Below, piece by piece: positions 51,023 to 59,223 of a stretch of DNA of 64,000 bases (position 1 is its first letter; every line of letters starts with the position of its first letter). Both the position numbers and the translations under genes were made by a program. This DNA is from Accumulibacter sp036625275 (GTDB lineage: Bacteria > Pseudomonadota > Gammaproteobacteria > Burkholderiales > Rhodocyclaceae), in contig NZ_JAZKUD010000009.1 of assembly GCF_036625275.1 (NCBI RefSeq), positions 21,942 through 85,941 of the forward strand, written 5' to 3'. The notes beneath the pieces were generated by a model, which was not told where the DNA came from, made no database searches, and worked only from the letters and a program-made list of their open reading frames with translations.

Positions 51023-52030
51023 ATGTCAGTTCCAGTTTGTCTTGTGCCGGGCCGCAGCAGTCAGCGCGCCGGCCTCGCCTCGCTTCTTGCCGCGCTCATT
51101 ACCGCTCTGCTGCTCTTCAGCTCCAACCTTGCGGGCGCAGCGTCAGCGCTGCAGAAGACCCAGGTGCCTGGCTATTACCGGGTGATGGTCGGCGCTTTCG
51201 AGATCACCACGTTGTATGATGGATACATAGATGTCGACAGCAAGCTGCTGAAAAACGCCAGCGAACAGGAGATCCGAAGCCTCCTGGCACGGATTTTCGT
51301 CAAGGGCCCGCAGATGCAGACCGCGGTGAACGCTTACCTGATCAACACCGGCCAGCAACTCGTGCTCATCGATACCGGTGCGGCCAAGAAGTTTGGCCCC
51401 TCGCTCGGCTATCTCATCGATAACCTCAAGGCCGCCGGCTACGATCCGGCACAGGTCGATACGGTGCTGATCACCCACCTGCACGGCGACCACGTCAATG
51501 GACTCGTCACCCCCGAGGGCAAACCGGCCTTCGCCAACGCCGAGATCTGGTCGGCCAAGGCCGACAATGACTTCTGGTTGAGCAGCGAGGTTGCCGCCAA
51601 GGCACCACAGGATGCACAGCCCTTCTTCAAAATGGCACAGGACGCCGCTGCACCGTACCAGCAAATTGGCAAATGGAAGGTCTTCGCTGCCGATGGCGAG
51701 ATTGTTCCCGGTATCAGGAGTGTCGCCACTCCTGGCCACACTCCTGGGCACAGCGCCTATCTGGTTGCCTCGAACGGTCAACAACTGCTGATCTGGGGCG
51801 ACCTCGTGCATAGTCATTCGGTACAGTTCTCGCGTCCCGAAGTCGTCATCGAGTTCGATGTCAACAAGAAACAGGCGATCGCCACGCGCAAGGCCATGTT
51901 CGCTCGCACGGCGAAGGAAAAGCTGCTGGTCGCCGGTATGCACCTGCCCTTCCCCGGCATTGGCCACGTCCGCAGCGAAAGGAAAGGCTACGCCTGGGTG
52001 CCGATCGAGTTCGGGCCGATCCGCGAGTAG
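51023..52030 (+). CDS. Exported metallo-beta-lactamase-fold hydrolase
   Basis: 335 residues from ATG 51023, with GGAG 7 bases upstream. The signal peptide spans about residues 18-42 (hydrophobic LLAALITALLLFSSNLAG), giving a periplasmic enzyme. Zinc motif THLHGDHVNG, then TPGHTPGHSAYLV and LIWGDLVHSHS supply the two-metal site. AGMHLPFPGIGHV holds the last His. It is of the lactonase or AHL-lactonase-like MBL group, often annotated as MBL-fold metallo-hydrolase. The substrate cannot be told. It is monocistronic. Confidence 0.87.
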   Translation: MSVPVCLVPGRSSQRAGLASLLAALITALLLFSSNLAGAASALQKTQVPGYYRVMVGAFEITTLYDGYIDVDSKLLKNASEQEIRSLLARIFVKGPQMQTAVNAYLINTGQQLVLIDTGAAKKFGPSLGYLIDNLKAAGYDPAQVDTVLITHLHGDHVNGLVTPEGKPAFANAEIWSAKADNDFWLSSEVAAKAPQDAQPFFKMAQDAAAPYQQIGKWKVFAADGEIVPGIRSVATPGHTPGHSAYLVASNGQQLLIWGDLVHSHSVQFSRPEVVIEFDVNKKQAIATRKAMFARTAKEKLLVAGMHLPFPGIGHVRSERKGYAWVPIEFGPIRE

Positions 52031-52178
52031 CCCCCCTTGCTCCCGACTGGATATTGCGTGGGCATCGCTCACCCTGTCCGCGAATGCTAGAATCGCGCTT
52101 TTTGGCCGCCTGGCCGGTTGTGACAGCCACCCCGACGCGTGCGCCAGATCAACCAGAAGACACAAGGAGCAGCGACCG

Positions 52179-53618
52179 ATGGCTGAAGAAGGTCAGTTTT
52201 TTCGCCCGGTAAAGGATTTCTGTCAGCGCACCGTAGTGACCTGCGAACCGGATGACGCGCTGGTCGAGGTGGTCAGAACCATGCGGGAGAAGAACATCTC
52301 CAGCGTCGTGGTCTGTGAAAACCATCTGCCTAGCGGCATCATGACCGACCGTGACCTGCGCAACAAGGTCGTCGCCACCGGCACCGATCCGTCTACGCTC
52401 GCTGTCCTGGCGATCATGAACCGCCCATTGTCGGTGATTGGCGAGAACGATCTGCTCTACGAAGCCCTGTATCGGATGTCACGCGAGCGGATCCATCGTC
52501 TGGTAGTCGTCGACGGCCAGGGCAAACTCTCGGGAATCATCACTGACAGCGACATCATTCGCCTGCAATCACACTCTCCGCATCAACTGGTACTCGATAT
52601 CGAGAATGCCCGAGACCTCGAAGAACTGAAAATAGTCTACACGAGAATCCAGGACCTGGTCCTTCACCTCAGCGGCAGCGGTACCAAGACGCGCGACGTG
52701 GTGCGCATGATTGCCCATCTTAACGATCAGATTCTCCTGCGCCTGATTGCCCTCATTCGCCAGAATCGCTTCTCCGACCTACCGGAACGCTTCGCCTTTG
52801 TCGTGCTGGGTAGTGAGGGGCGCGGTGAACAGACCTTACTCACCGACCAGGACAATGCGATCATCTATGGCGACGAACTGGGGCCTGACGAGATCCGGAA
52901 AATTGAAGAGTTCTCGCAGGTGCTGATCGATTCGCTGATTGCGATTGGCATTCCCCCCTGCACAGGCGGGATCATGGCGAACAACAAGGAGTGGCGACGC
53001 AGCCTCGGCAAGTGGAGCGATCAACTCGACCGCTGGTTGCAGGCACCCACTCCGAGCCACGTCCTCAGTTGTGGCACTTTTGTCGACATCCGCACCATCT
53101 ACGGCGACCCGTCCTTTGAAGAGCAGCTCAAGACACAGGTCTACAAGCACGTGCAGCGAAACGAATTGTTCCTGATGCGCATGGTCGAGAACACTCTGCG
53201 CTTTGCCCCCCCGATCGGCTGGTTTGGCAAGATCAAGGGCGAAAAGGACGGGGAGCACTCGGGCATGCTGGAGATCAAGAAAGCCGGCATCTTTGCGCTG
53301 TCCGAGGGCGTCAAGGCGCTGGCGATTCAGGCCGGCAAGCTCGAGGGCAGCACCCATCAACGCCTGGAAACGCTGCTCAGGGAGAAGGTGGTCAACAAGA
53401 AAATGCTGGCCACCATTGCCGAGAGCTTCGACTTCCTGGTCCTGATGCGCCTGCGCGGACAGGTGGAAGCCCTGAGCGAAGGGCGCAAGCCCGACAACTA
53501 CATCCCGCTCGAGCGCTTGAACATGATGGAGTTCGGCAGGCTGCAAATCGCCTTGAAAGGCGTCGCAAAATTCCAGGAGTTCATCAAGGGCCATTTCAAG
53601 CTGCATCTGCTCAGATGA
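52179..53618 (+). CDS. CBS-domain and DUF294 putative nucleotidyltransferase
   Basis: 479 residues from ATG 52179, with AAGGAG 9 bases upstream. Two CBS repeats (about 10-65 and 75-130; SGIMTDRDLRNKVV and SGIITDSDIIRL) likely bind adenine nucleotides. A DUF294 nucleotidyltransferase domain has GSEGRGEQTLLTDQDNAII at about 211-229. That resembles the GlnD/PII-uridylyltransferase catalytic GS...D-x-D motif. A DUF294 C-terminal helical domain follows. Most relatives also carry an N-terminal cyclic-nucleotide domain, which is missing here. Target protein is unknown. It may signal energy state by modifying another protein. Confidence 0.87.
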   Translation: MAEEGQFFRPVKDFCQRTVVTCEPDDALVEVVRTMREKNISSVVVCENHLPSGIMTDRDLRNKVVATGTDPSTLAVLAIMNRPLSVIGENDLLYEALYRMSRERIHRLVVVDGQGKLSGIITDSDIIRLQSHSPHQLVLDIENARDLEELKIVYTRIQDLVLHLSGSGTKTRDVVRMIAHLNDQILLRLIALIRQNRFSDLPERFAFVVLGSEGRGEQTLLTDQDNAIIYGDELGPDEIRKIEEFSQVLIDSLIAIGIPPCTGGIMANNKEWRRSLGKWSDQLDRWLQAPTPSHVLSCGTFVDIRTIYGDPSFEEQLKTQVYKHVQRNELFLMRMVENTLRFAPPIGWFGKIKGEKDGEHSGMLEIKKAGIFALSEGVKALAIQAGKLEGSTHQRLETLLREKVVNKKMLATIAESFDFLVLMRLRGQVEALSEGRKPDNYIPLERLNMMEFGRLQIALKGVAKFQEFIKGHFKLHLLR

Positions 53619-53917
53619 TGACCTGGCGGCGTCATGCCAGGGCACGGTTGTCGTGTGAACTCCCGCCTGAACGCAGGTTGTTCATAACGCATGGCACCGC
53701 AGCATGTGGACGGCTGCGTGCGCCCACCTAACGGTCATGACTTTTCCAGGCACCCCCGATCATGAAAGTCATGACCGTTTCCCTCTCCCCCGACCCCTCC
53801 CACGGCCCGCGTTGCATCGCGGGCCGGACGGCGGCGCGGAGCAGTGCTCCGCGAAACCCCGCCTGCGCCCCCGCAAGGGGAAGGGGAGATTCATGAATCG
53901 CTGACGCGACTTCCACA
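53619..53917. other. 299-bp intergenic region
   Basis: Two-thirds is the best-preserved composite repeat (53730-53918). The first 110 bases after the CBS gene have no recognisable terminator or gene. Confidence 0.5.
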
Positions 53918-53918
53918 T
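53730..53918 (+). repeat. Composite palindromic repeat, most complete copy
   Basis: Module 1 (53730-53779) runs from AACGGTCATGACTTTTCCAG to AAAGTCATGACCGTT, with a 15-base perfect inverted arm (AACGGTCATGACTTT / AAAGTCATGACCGTT). Module 2 starts TCCCTCTCCCCCGACCCCTC, contains the internal GCGGAGCAGTGCTCCGC hairpin (53834-53852 area), and closes with GCAAGGGGAAGGGGAG. Module 3 is AATCGCTGACGCGACTTCCA then CATTAAA. Confidence 0.88.
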
Positions 53919-54193
53919 TAAAACAGGTTCACCTCCGAATCGTCGTCCTTTTTTACGCCCGGTTTGCGTCCGCGCGCCGGCGTCGGCGGATCGCACGAGA
54001 GGCGACAACTGATGCCCTCGATCTTCCGGCCATCGATGAAGCGGGTTACCCTGCAACAGATTACATCTCCCGATGCAGCGAGCTGGGCGATCTGCTCGCG
54101 TAACTCGACAATCGGGATATTGAGCGCTTCGGCCATATCCACATCGAGTTGCTCCGCATTGGCTCTCAGGTAAGCAACAATCGTTTCGGTCAT
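53918..54193 (-). CDS. Small winged-helix-like protein with basic tail
   Basis: 91 residues from ATG 54193; the frame extends upstream but without sense. MTETIVAYLRANAEQLDVDM, then EALNIPIVELREQIAQLAASGDVIC has the helix-helix-recognition-wing pattern of a winged helix of the FaeA/FUR-N type. CCRVTRFIDGRKIEGISC forms the wing and has three cysteines. The tail (PARGRKPGVKKDDDSEVNLF) is basic then acidic. It might be a DNA-binding regulator of a neighbour such as the phasin gene; that is speculation. Not assigned to a named family. Confidence 0.6.
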   Translation of the reverse strand: MTETIVAYLRANAEQLDVDMAEALNIPIVELREQIAQLAASGDVICCRVTRFIDGRKIEGISCRLSCDPPTPARGRKPGVKKDDDSEVNLF

Positions 54194-54493
54194 CTGACTA
54201 TCCCCAAAAAATGCCTTCGCGAACTGGAAAGGTATGGCAGTTTGCGCCGCAGATTCGGTTCTGGCAATTCCTTCCAACATTCCTTCCAGTAATCCTGTCC
54301 GTTTTTACCGCATAGCGATCCCGCTGACAAGCGCTTCGCTGTCGTCTTGTGCCAGCCCACAGACATACCACCGTTGCTGTGCAGTTCGCACCGGCGACCG
54401 ACGCGCCGCCCCTGTTCGGCAAGCGGAGAAAGGAAACGCGAACGACCTTGATGGTCGACGATTCCTGAGAAAGTTGTCGTCGTGCGGCGAAAA
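54194..54493. other. 300-bp intergenic region
   Basis: Lies between the winged-helix-like gene (leftward) and the phasin terminator. TTGGGGA just upstream of the ATG at 54193 is a possible ribosome site. No convincing gene on either strand; translated frames lack coding character. Confidence 0.45.
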
Positions 54494-54520
54494 AAAACCC
54501 GGTGCCCGGCACCGGGTTTT
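54494..54520 (-). terminator. Rho-independent terminator of the phasin gene
   Basis: On the minus strand AAAACCCGGTGC and GCACCGGGTTTT form a 12-bp perfect stem with a 3-base loop, then the T-run extends (seven A on the plus strand at 54491-54497). It lies about 40 bases after the phasin stop. Confidence 0.88.
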
Positions 54521-54561
54521 ACGAAAGCGGCACGCCTCGAATAAGTATCCTGAAAACAGGA

Positions 54562-55071
54562 TCAGCAGGATTTGATCCGCTTAACTGCTGCTACCTGACC
54601 AATTGCTGCCGAACTGTCCGTCAGCAATTTGACGCCCTGGTCATCGTTCTGGCCGGCCTTCGAGAGCAGCGATTTCGCAGTCCCAACCGCGAAGTCGACA
54701 ACCGGCAACAGCTTCTGGCGGCTCTTGGCCAGCGTCTCCACCAGACCGCGGCCGAGGCCACCGACCTGGCCTTCGTAGACATCGACAAAGGCATTCGAGA
54801 ACTCGTTGTAGATTTCGTATACACGCCGCGAGTAGGCTATCGACTGCTCGACAGCGGCCATGGCCATCGGTTGTCGCAGGGCCAGCAAGCCCGACAGGTC
54901 CCGAACCTCGGTAAGGGCATTGAGGTTTTCGTGACCGCGCTCGGCGACGGCCCGTGCCGTTTGCAAGTTCAATGCTGCCAACTGGCCAATGCCATCCAGC
55001 GCAGTATTGACCGCTGTCATGAGCGCATCAAAATTGGCGGCACTGGTGAATTTTTCTATCGGGTTGTACAT
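54562..55071 (-). CDS. phaP: Phasin (PHA granule-associated protein)
   Basis: 169 residues, mostly helical and amphipathic, with no signal peptide. The phasin_2 pattern is visible: KFTSAANFDALMTAVNTAL near the N-terminus, then LNLQTARAVAERGHENLNAL, DLSGLLALRQPMAMAAVEQS, YEIYNEFSNAFVDVYEGQV and a C-terminal TAKSLLSKAGQ. It coats polyhydroxyalkanoate granules and controls their size. AAGGAG lies 6 bases before the ATG. A good sigma-70 promoter, a candidate operator and a strong terminator frame it as a single-gene unit. It suggests the organism stores PHA. Confidence 0.92.
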   Translation of the reverse strand: MYNPIEKFTSAANFDALMTAVNTALDGIGQLAALNLQTARAVAERGHENLNALTEVRDLSGLLALRQPMAMAAVEQSIAYSRRVYEIYNEFSNAFVDVYEGQVGGLGRGLVETLAKSRQKLLPVVDFAVGTAKSLLSKAGQNDDQGVKLLTDSSAAIGQVAAVKRIKSC

Positions 55072-55154
55072 ACCATGCTCCTTGAGGTTGCGAAATATTG
55101 CCCCGGCGGGTTCGCATCACCTGAGGTCAATTGCTGCAGCGCAGCGAAGACTGG

Positions 55155-55182
55155 ATTCTAACTGTTAATGAGCGCTTGTCAA
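55155..55182 (-). promoter_or_regulatory. Sigma-70 promoter of phaP
   Basis: On the minus strand, consensus -35 TTGACA (55182-55177) and -10 TAGAAT (55160-55155) are separated by 16 bases, about 84 bases upstream of the phaP start. This is the strongest promoter match in the window. Confidence 0.75.
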
Positions 55183-55188
55183 GCCTTT

Positions 55189-55203
55189 TGTTGCGTCGCA
55201 ACA
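55189..55203. promoter_or_regulatory. Palindromic operator candidate upstream of phaP
   Basis: TGTTGCGTCGCAACA is a 7+1+7 perfect palindrome lying six bases upstream of the -35. Phasin genes are commonly repressed by PhaR through GCA-rich palindromes. A PhaR site is therefore a reasonable guess. A related TTGCACTGCAA is at 8137-8147. Confidence 0.45.
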
Positions 55204-55265
55204 TGGCTGCTCAGACCGCCAAGCTACCGGTGCCTCATCGAGCGATTCCGGCTGCAAGGAAAGGC

Positions 55266-55314
55266 AACGGTCATGACCGTGATGATCGGGTGTGCCGGAA
55301 ACGTCATGGCCGTT
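55266..55314 (-). repeat. Composite palindromic repeat, module 1 (diverged reverse copy)
   Basis: Read on the minus strand: AACGGCCATGACGTTTCCGG, then the CCCGATCATCACGG centre, ending GTCATGACCGTT. It is about 80% identical to the intact copies. Both arms have changed together at some positions, so pairing is retained. Confidence 0.75.
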
Positions 55315-55385
55315 AGCACCGCCCAATTGCATGCGCAAGCCAGTCGGCCCAGGCGGCAAGGCGATAGTGCCACTGCCGCCGTTTC

Positions 55386-55448
55386 GGGTGCGAATGAAAG
55401 TGCTGGTCGAAGTCCCTTGTTCGATGGAAAGGCGTTGAGACATCGGTG
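55386..55448 (+). repeat. Second dispersed intergenic repeat, copy B
   Basis: GGGTGCGAATG, GGTCGAA, GTTCGAT and GCGTTGAGACATCGGTG in the same order as 26955-27015 (minus). Both copies are next to a piece of module 1, so this may be a further module of the composite element. Confidence 0.65.
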
Positions 55449-55587
55449 ATCACCCTCCCCCTTGCCGGGAAGAGAACCCTGTTGGGACCTCCCAACACGT
55501 TCATTCACACCCCACCGTTTCCGCGGCACAACGGGCAGCGCCCGCCCGTGCTAGAATAGCGCCCCTTCTTCAAAGGCTTAACCCCCT

Positions 55588-57426
55588 ATGTCCCGCGCCG
55601 TCCGCAATATCGCCATCATCGCCCACGTAGACCATGGCAAGACCACCCTGGTGGACAAGCTGCTGGTTCAGGCCGGCAGCTTCTCGGCCCATCAGCAGAT
55701 CACCGAGCGGATGATGGACTCGAACGACCTCGAAAAGGAACGGGGCATCACCATCCTGGCCAAGAATCTGGCGGTCGACTATGCGGGCGTGCATATCAAC
55801 ATCATCGATACGCCGGGACACGCCGACTTTGGCGGCGAGGTTGAGCGGGTCCTTTCGATGGTCGACGGTGTCCTGTTGCTGGTCGATGCCGTCGAAGGGC
55901 CGATGCCGCAAACCCGTTTCGTCACCAAGAAGGCGCTGGCCCTCGGTTTGAAACCGATCGTGGTGGTCAACAAGATCGACCGCGACGGCGCGCGGCCGGA
56001 CTGGGTGATCGATCACACCTTCGACCTCTTCGACAAACTCGGCGCCAACGACGATCAGCTCGATTTCCCGGTGATCTACGCGTCCGCACTCAACGGCTAC
56101 GCGACACTGGATCTGTCGAAGCCATCGCCCGACATGCGACCGATGTTCGAAACCATTCTCAAGCATGTTTCGCCGCCGCATGCCGACGAGATCGACGGGC
56201 CGCTGCAACTTCAGATTTCCGCCCTCGATTACTCGAGCTATGTAGGACGCATCGGGATTGGCCGCCTGCAACGCGGGCGTTTGAAGCCAGCGCAGCAGGT
56301 GATCGTGATGTACGGACAGGCTGACGGCCAGGGCAGGTTTGAACATGGCACGCCAAAGACTGCCAAGGTCGGCCAGGTGTTCGGTTTCCGCGGTCTCGAA
56401 CGGGTGCCGCTCGACGAAGCGATCGCTGGCGACATCGTGCTGGTGACGGGAATCGACGATCTCTCGATCGGCTGCACGATCACCGATACCGATCAGCCCG
56501 AAGCACTGCCGATGCTGCGCATCGACGAGCCAACGCTGAACATGACCTTCATGGTCAACAACTCGCCTTACGCCGGCACCGAGGGCAAATTCGTCACCAG
56601 TCGCCAGATCGGCGAACGCCTGCGCAAGGAACTGCTGACCAACATGGCCCTACGTGTCGAGGAGACCACCGATACCGACAGCTTCCTGGTCTCCGGCCGG
56701 GGCGAGTTGCATCTGACAATCCTCCTTGAAACTATGCGTCGCGAGGGTTATGAACTCGCAGTCGGGCGTCCAAAAGTGATCATCAAGGAGATCGGGGGGG
56801 AAGCCTGCGAACCCTACGAACTGCTCACCCTCGACGTCGAGGAAGTGCATCAGGGCGGCGTCATGGAAGCGCTCGGCTATCGCCGTGGCGAATTGCAGGA
56901 CATGTCTTCCGATGGACGGGGTCGTGTCCGTCTCGAATATCGCATCCCGGCACGCGGACTGATCGGTTTCCAGGGCGAGTTCCTCAACCTGACCCGCGGT
57001 ACCGGCCTGATGAGTCATGTCTTCGACGAATATGCGGTAGTCAAAGGAGACATTCCGGGCCGCCGCAACGGTGTCCTGATCTCCGCCGAGAAAGGCGAGG
57101 CCGTCGCCTACGCGCTTTGGAAACTGCAGGAGCGCGGACGAATGTTCACCGTTCCCGGCGACAAGCTCTATGAAGGCATGGTGATCGGTATCCACAGCCG
57201 TGAAAACGACTTGGTCGTCAATCCGATCAAGGGCAAGCAACTGACCAACATACGTGCCTCGGGAAACGACGAAGCGGTTCGCCTGGTGCCGCCGGTCGCC
57301 TTGACGCTGGAGTCGGCGGTCGAATTCATCGACGACGATGAACTGGTCGAAATCACGCCGAAGAGCATTCGCATCCGCAAGCGCCTGCTCACCGACAACG
57401 AGCGCCGCCGGGCTGCACGCGAATAG
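55588..57426 (+). CDS. typA: Ribosome-binding GTPase BipA/TypA
   Basis: 612 residues, near the E. coli length of 607. The GTPase domain has AHVDHGKTTL (P-loop), RGITI (switch I), DTPGHADFGGEVER (G3) and NKIDRDGARPDW (G4). Domains II, III and V follow, and the BipA-specific C-terminal domain includes RRNGVLISAEKGEAVAYALWKL-type elements and GDKLYEGMVIGIHSR. It binds 70S ribosomes and aids 50S assembly at low temperature or stress. It has its own leader. Confidence 0.96.
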   Translation: MSRAVRNIAIIAHVDHGKTTLVDKLLVQAGSFSAHQQITERMMDSNDLEKERGITILAKNLAVDYAGVHINIIDTPGHADFGGEVERVLSMVDGVLLLVDAVEGPMPQTRFVTKKALALGLKPIVVVNKIDRDGARPDWVIDHTFDLFDKLGANDDQLDFPVIYASALNGYATLDLSKPSPDMRPMFETILKHVSPPHADEIDGPLQLQISALDYSSYVGRIGIGRLQRGRLKPAQQVIVMYGQADGQGRFEHGTPKTAKVGQVFGFRGLERVPLDEAIAGDIVLVTGIDDLSIGCTITDTDQPEALPMLRIDEPTLNMTFMVNNSPYAGTEGKFVTSRQIGERLRKELLTNMALRVEETTDTDSFLVSGRGELHLTILLETMRREGYELAVGRPKVIIKEIGGEACEPYELLTLDVEEVHQGGVMEALGYRRGELQDMSSDGRGRVRLEYRIPARGLIGFQGEFLNLTRGTGLMSHVFDEYAVVKGDIPGRRNGVLISAEKGEAVAYALWKLQERGRMFTVPGDKLYEGMVIGIHSRENDLVVNPIKGKQLTNIRASGNDEAVRLVPPVALTLESAVEFIDDDELVEITPKSIRIRKRLLTDNERRRAARE

Positions 57427-57512
57427 ATCATAGACCCTAGATATTTCCCGGCCAGCGTGAAGGTATTATCCGGACATGCTTCGATCAGCCAACACCGAGT
57501 CAGGGTAAATCG

Positions 57513-59117
57513 ATGACCGACAGCAATTCCAGTGGCAGGCCATCCAGCCGACTGATCAGCGGCGATGAGTACCGCGACTCACTGCGCCGTTACACACCGA
57601 AGGTCTACGTCGATGGCGAACCGATCGCGTCGGTTGCCGACGCGCCAACGCTGCAGCCGGGAATCAACGCGCTTGCCGTCAGCTACGATTTCGCGCGCGA
57701 TCCGGACAAAACCCCACTGATGACTGCCATGCAGACCGGCAGCGGCGCGACCGTCAATCGCATGCTGCATATCAACGAATCTGCAGGCGACCTGTTGAAC
57801 AAGCTCGAAGCGGTGCGCCTCCTCTGTCAGGAGACCGGTTGCGCACAACGCTATCTGGCCCACGATGCACTCAACGCGATCCATCAGGTTAGCGCCAGAA
57901 TCGATGACGCGCGCGGTGGCAACGAACATCGGGCGCGCTTCGCGGCCTATCTCGAAGAAGTGCAGGCGAGCGACTGGTCGCTGGGAATCGCCATGACCGA
58001 CGCCAAGGGCGACCGCTCGAAACGACCACATCAACAGGCAAACCCGGACACCTACGTCCACGTCGTCGAGCGCAATCCTCGGGGAATCGTCATCTCCGGG
58101 ACCAAGGCAATCGTGACCGGCGCGCCGTACATGCACGAGTTCCTGGTCATGCCCAGCCGCAACATGGGTCCGGCCGATGCCGATTTCGCGGTTTGCTGTG
58201 CGCTGCCGGTCGATGCGCCGGGACTGACCATCGTCGCCCGACCGGCCGGCCGCCCCGGCGAGAAGCTGGAACACGGTGCGGCCCTGTTTTCACGCCGCTA
58301 CGGGCAATCGACCGCGGTGCTCATTTTCGATCGCGTTTTCGTCCCCTGGGAGCGTGTATTCTTTGCCGGCGAGTGGGAGCATTCCGGAGCGTTGACCTAC
58401 CACTACGCGACCCACCACCGCCATAGCTGCATCGCCGCGCGTGCCGGCTTCGGCGACCTCCTGATCGGCGCCGGCGCTCTGATGTGCGAAGCCAACGGCT
58501 TCGATCCGGGCCGCCAGGCCAGCTTGCGCGAACCGATGGTCGAACTGATCAAGATCACCGAGGGCTTTTTCGCCTGCGGCGTCGCCGCCAGCGTCTACGG
58601 GACACCAGACCCCTACAGCGGCAGTTTCATGCCCGAAGCAGTTTTTGCCAACGTCGGCAAACTACTGCTGGCCACCCAGATCTACGACATGCATCGCCTG
58701 GCGCACGAAGTGTCGGGTGGTCTGATCGTCGCGCTGCCCGGCCCCGACGAAGACCACAACCCGGCAAGCGCTGCGACCCTCGCCGAAGTGCTGCGCGCCC
58801 ATCCCGACGTGCCCTACGACAAGCGCATCGCAGTTGCCCGCTTCATCGAGGATCTGACCGCATCGTATCAGGGCGGCTGGTATTCGGTGATTAGTCTGCA
58901 CGGTGGCGGCTCGCCGGCCGCCATGAAACAGGAGATCTGGCGCAATTACCCGCTCGGCAACAAGGTTGAGCTGGTGGAAAGGTTGCTGGACCGTGGCGTA
59001 CTGCATGAAGCGCGTGCGATCACGCGTAACCGCCAACCCGGACGCTGTTGTGATGCCGGCTGTTCGCCACCGGGGCAGGCGATCATGGTACCGCTGCCGC
59101 ACTCCGGCAAGGCTTGA
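57513..59117 (+). CDS. HpaB/AbfD superfamily flavoenzyme lacking Fe-S ligands
   Basis: 534 residues. The acyl-CoA-dehydrogenase-like fold of 4-hydroxyphenylacetate 3-monooxygenase and 4-hydroxybutyryl-CoA dehydratase is shown by SGDEYRDSLRRYTPKVYVDG, ISGTKAIVTGAPYMHEFLV, FDRVFVPWERVFFAGEWEH, RAGFGDLLIGAGALM and QGGWYSVISLHGGGSPAAMK (motif pieces). In AbfD the 4Fe-4S cluster uses Cys99, Cys103, His292 and Cys299. Here the matching places appear to be C110, Y114, H302 and A309, so two cysteines are lost. A flavin monooxygenase or a cluster-free activity is therefore more likely than dehydratase. The substrate is not known. A tail rich in Cys (GRCCDAGC) ends the protein. Confidence 0.75.
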   Translation: MTDSNSSGRPSSRLISGDEYRDSLRRYTPKVYVDGEPIASVADAPTLQPGINALAVSYDFARDPDKTPLMTAMQTGSGATVNRMLHINESAGDLLNKLEAVRLLCQETGCAQRYLAHDALNAIHQVSARIDDARGGNEHRARFAAYLEEVQASDWSLGIAMTDAKGDRSKRPHQQANPDTYVHVVERNPRGIVISGTKAIVTGAPYMHEFLVMPSRNMGPADADFAVCCALPVDAPGLTIVARPAGRPGEKLEHGAALFSRRYGQSTAVLIFDRVFVPWERVFFAGEWEHSGALTYHYATHHRHSCIAARAGFGDLLIGAGALMCEANGFDPGRQASLREPMVELIKITEGFFACGVAASVYGTPDPYSGSFMPEAVFANVGKLLLATQIYDMHRLAHEVSGGLIVALPGPDEDHNPASAATLAEVLRAHPDVPYDKRIAVARFIEDLTASYQGGWYSVISLHGGGSPAAMKQEIWRNYPLGNKVELVERLLDRGVLHEARAITRNRQPGRCCDAGCSPPGQAIMVPLPHSGKA

Positions 59118-59223
59118 GAGCCCGGCATTGCCGGAATGGATGATTGCATTTCGCTTCGCCAGGCCCGTCACTGGTCGCCACACTCCACCGCGGAGCACAA
59201 CAACAAGGGGGGAAATACAAGAG

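Larger units (their letters stand above)
55204..55587. other. Intergenic region upstream of typA
   Basis: It holds module 1 of the composite repeat in diverged form (55266-55314) and the second dispersed repeat (55386-55448). TAGAAT at 55553-55558 is the probable -10 of typA. No gene found. Confidence 0.5.

Noticed and set aside
54198..54512. 104-codon minus-strand frame between the winged-helix-like gene and phaP
   Set aside because: It begins in the phaP terminator hairpin and has no coding character or ribosome site.
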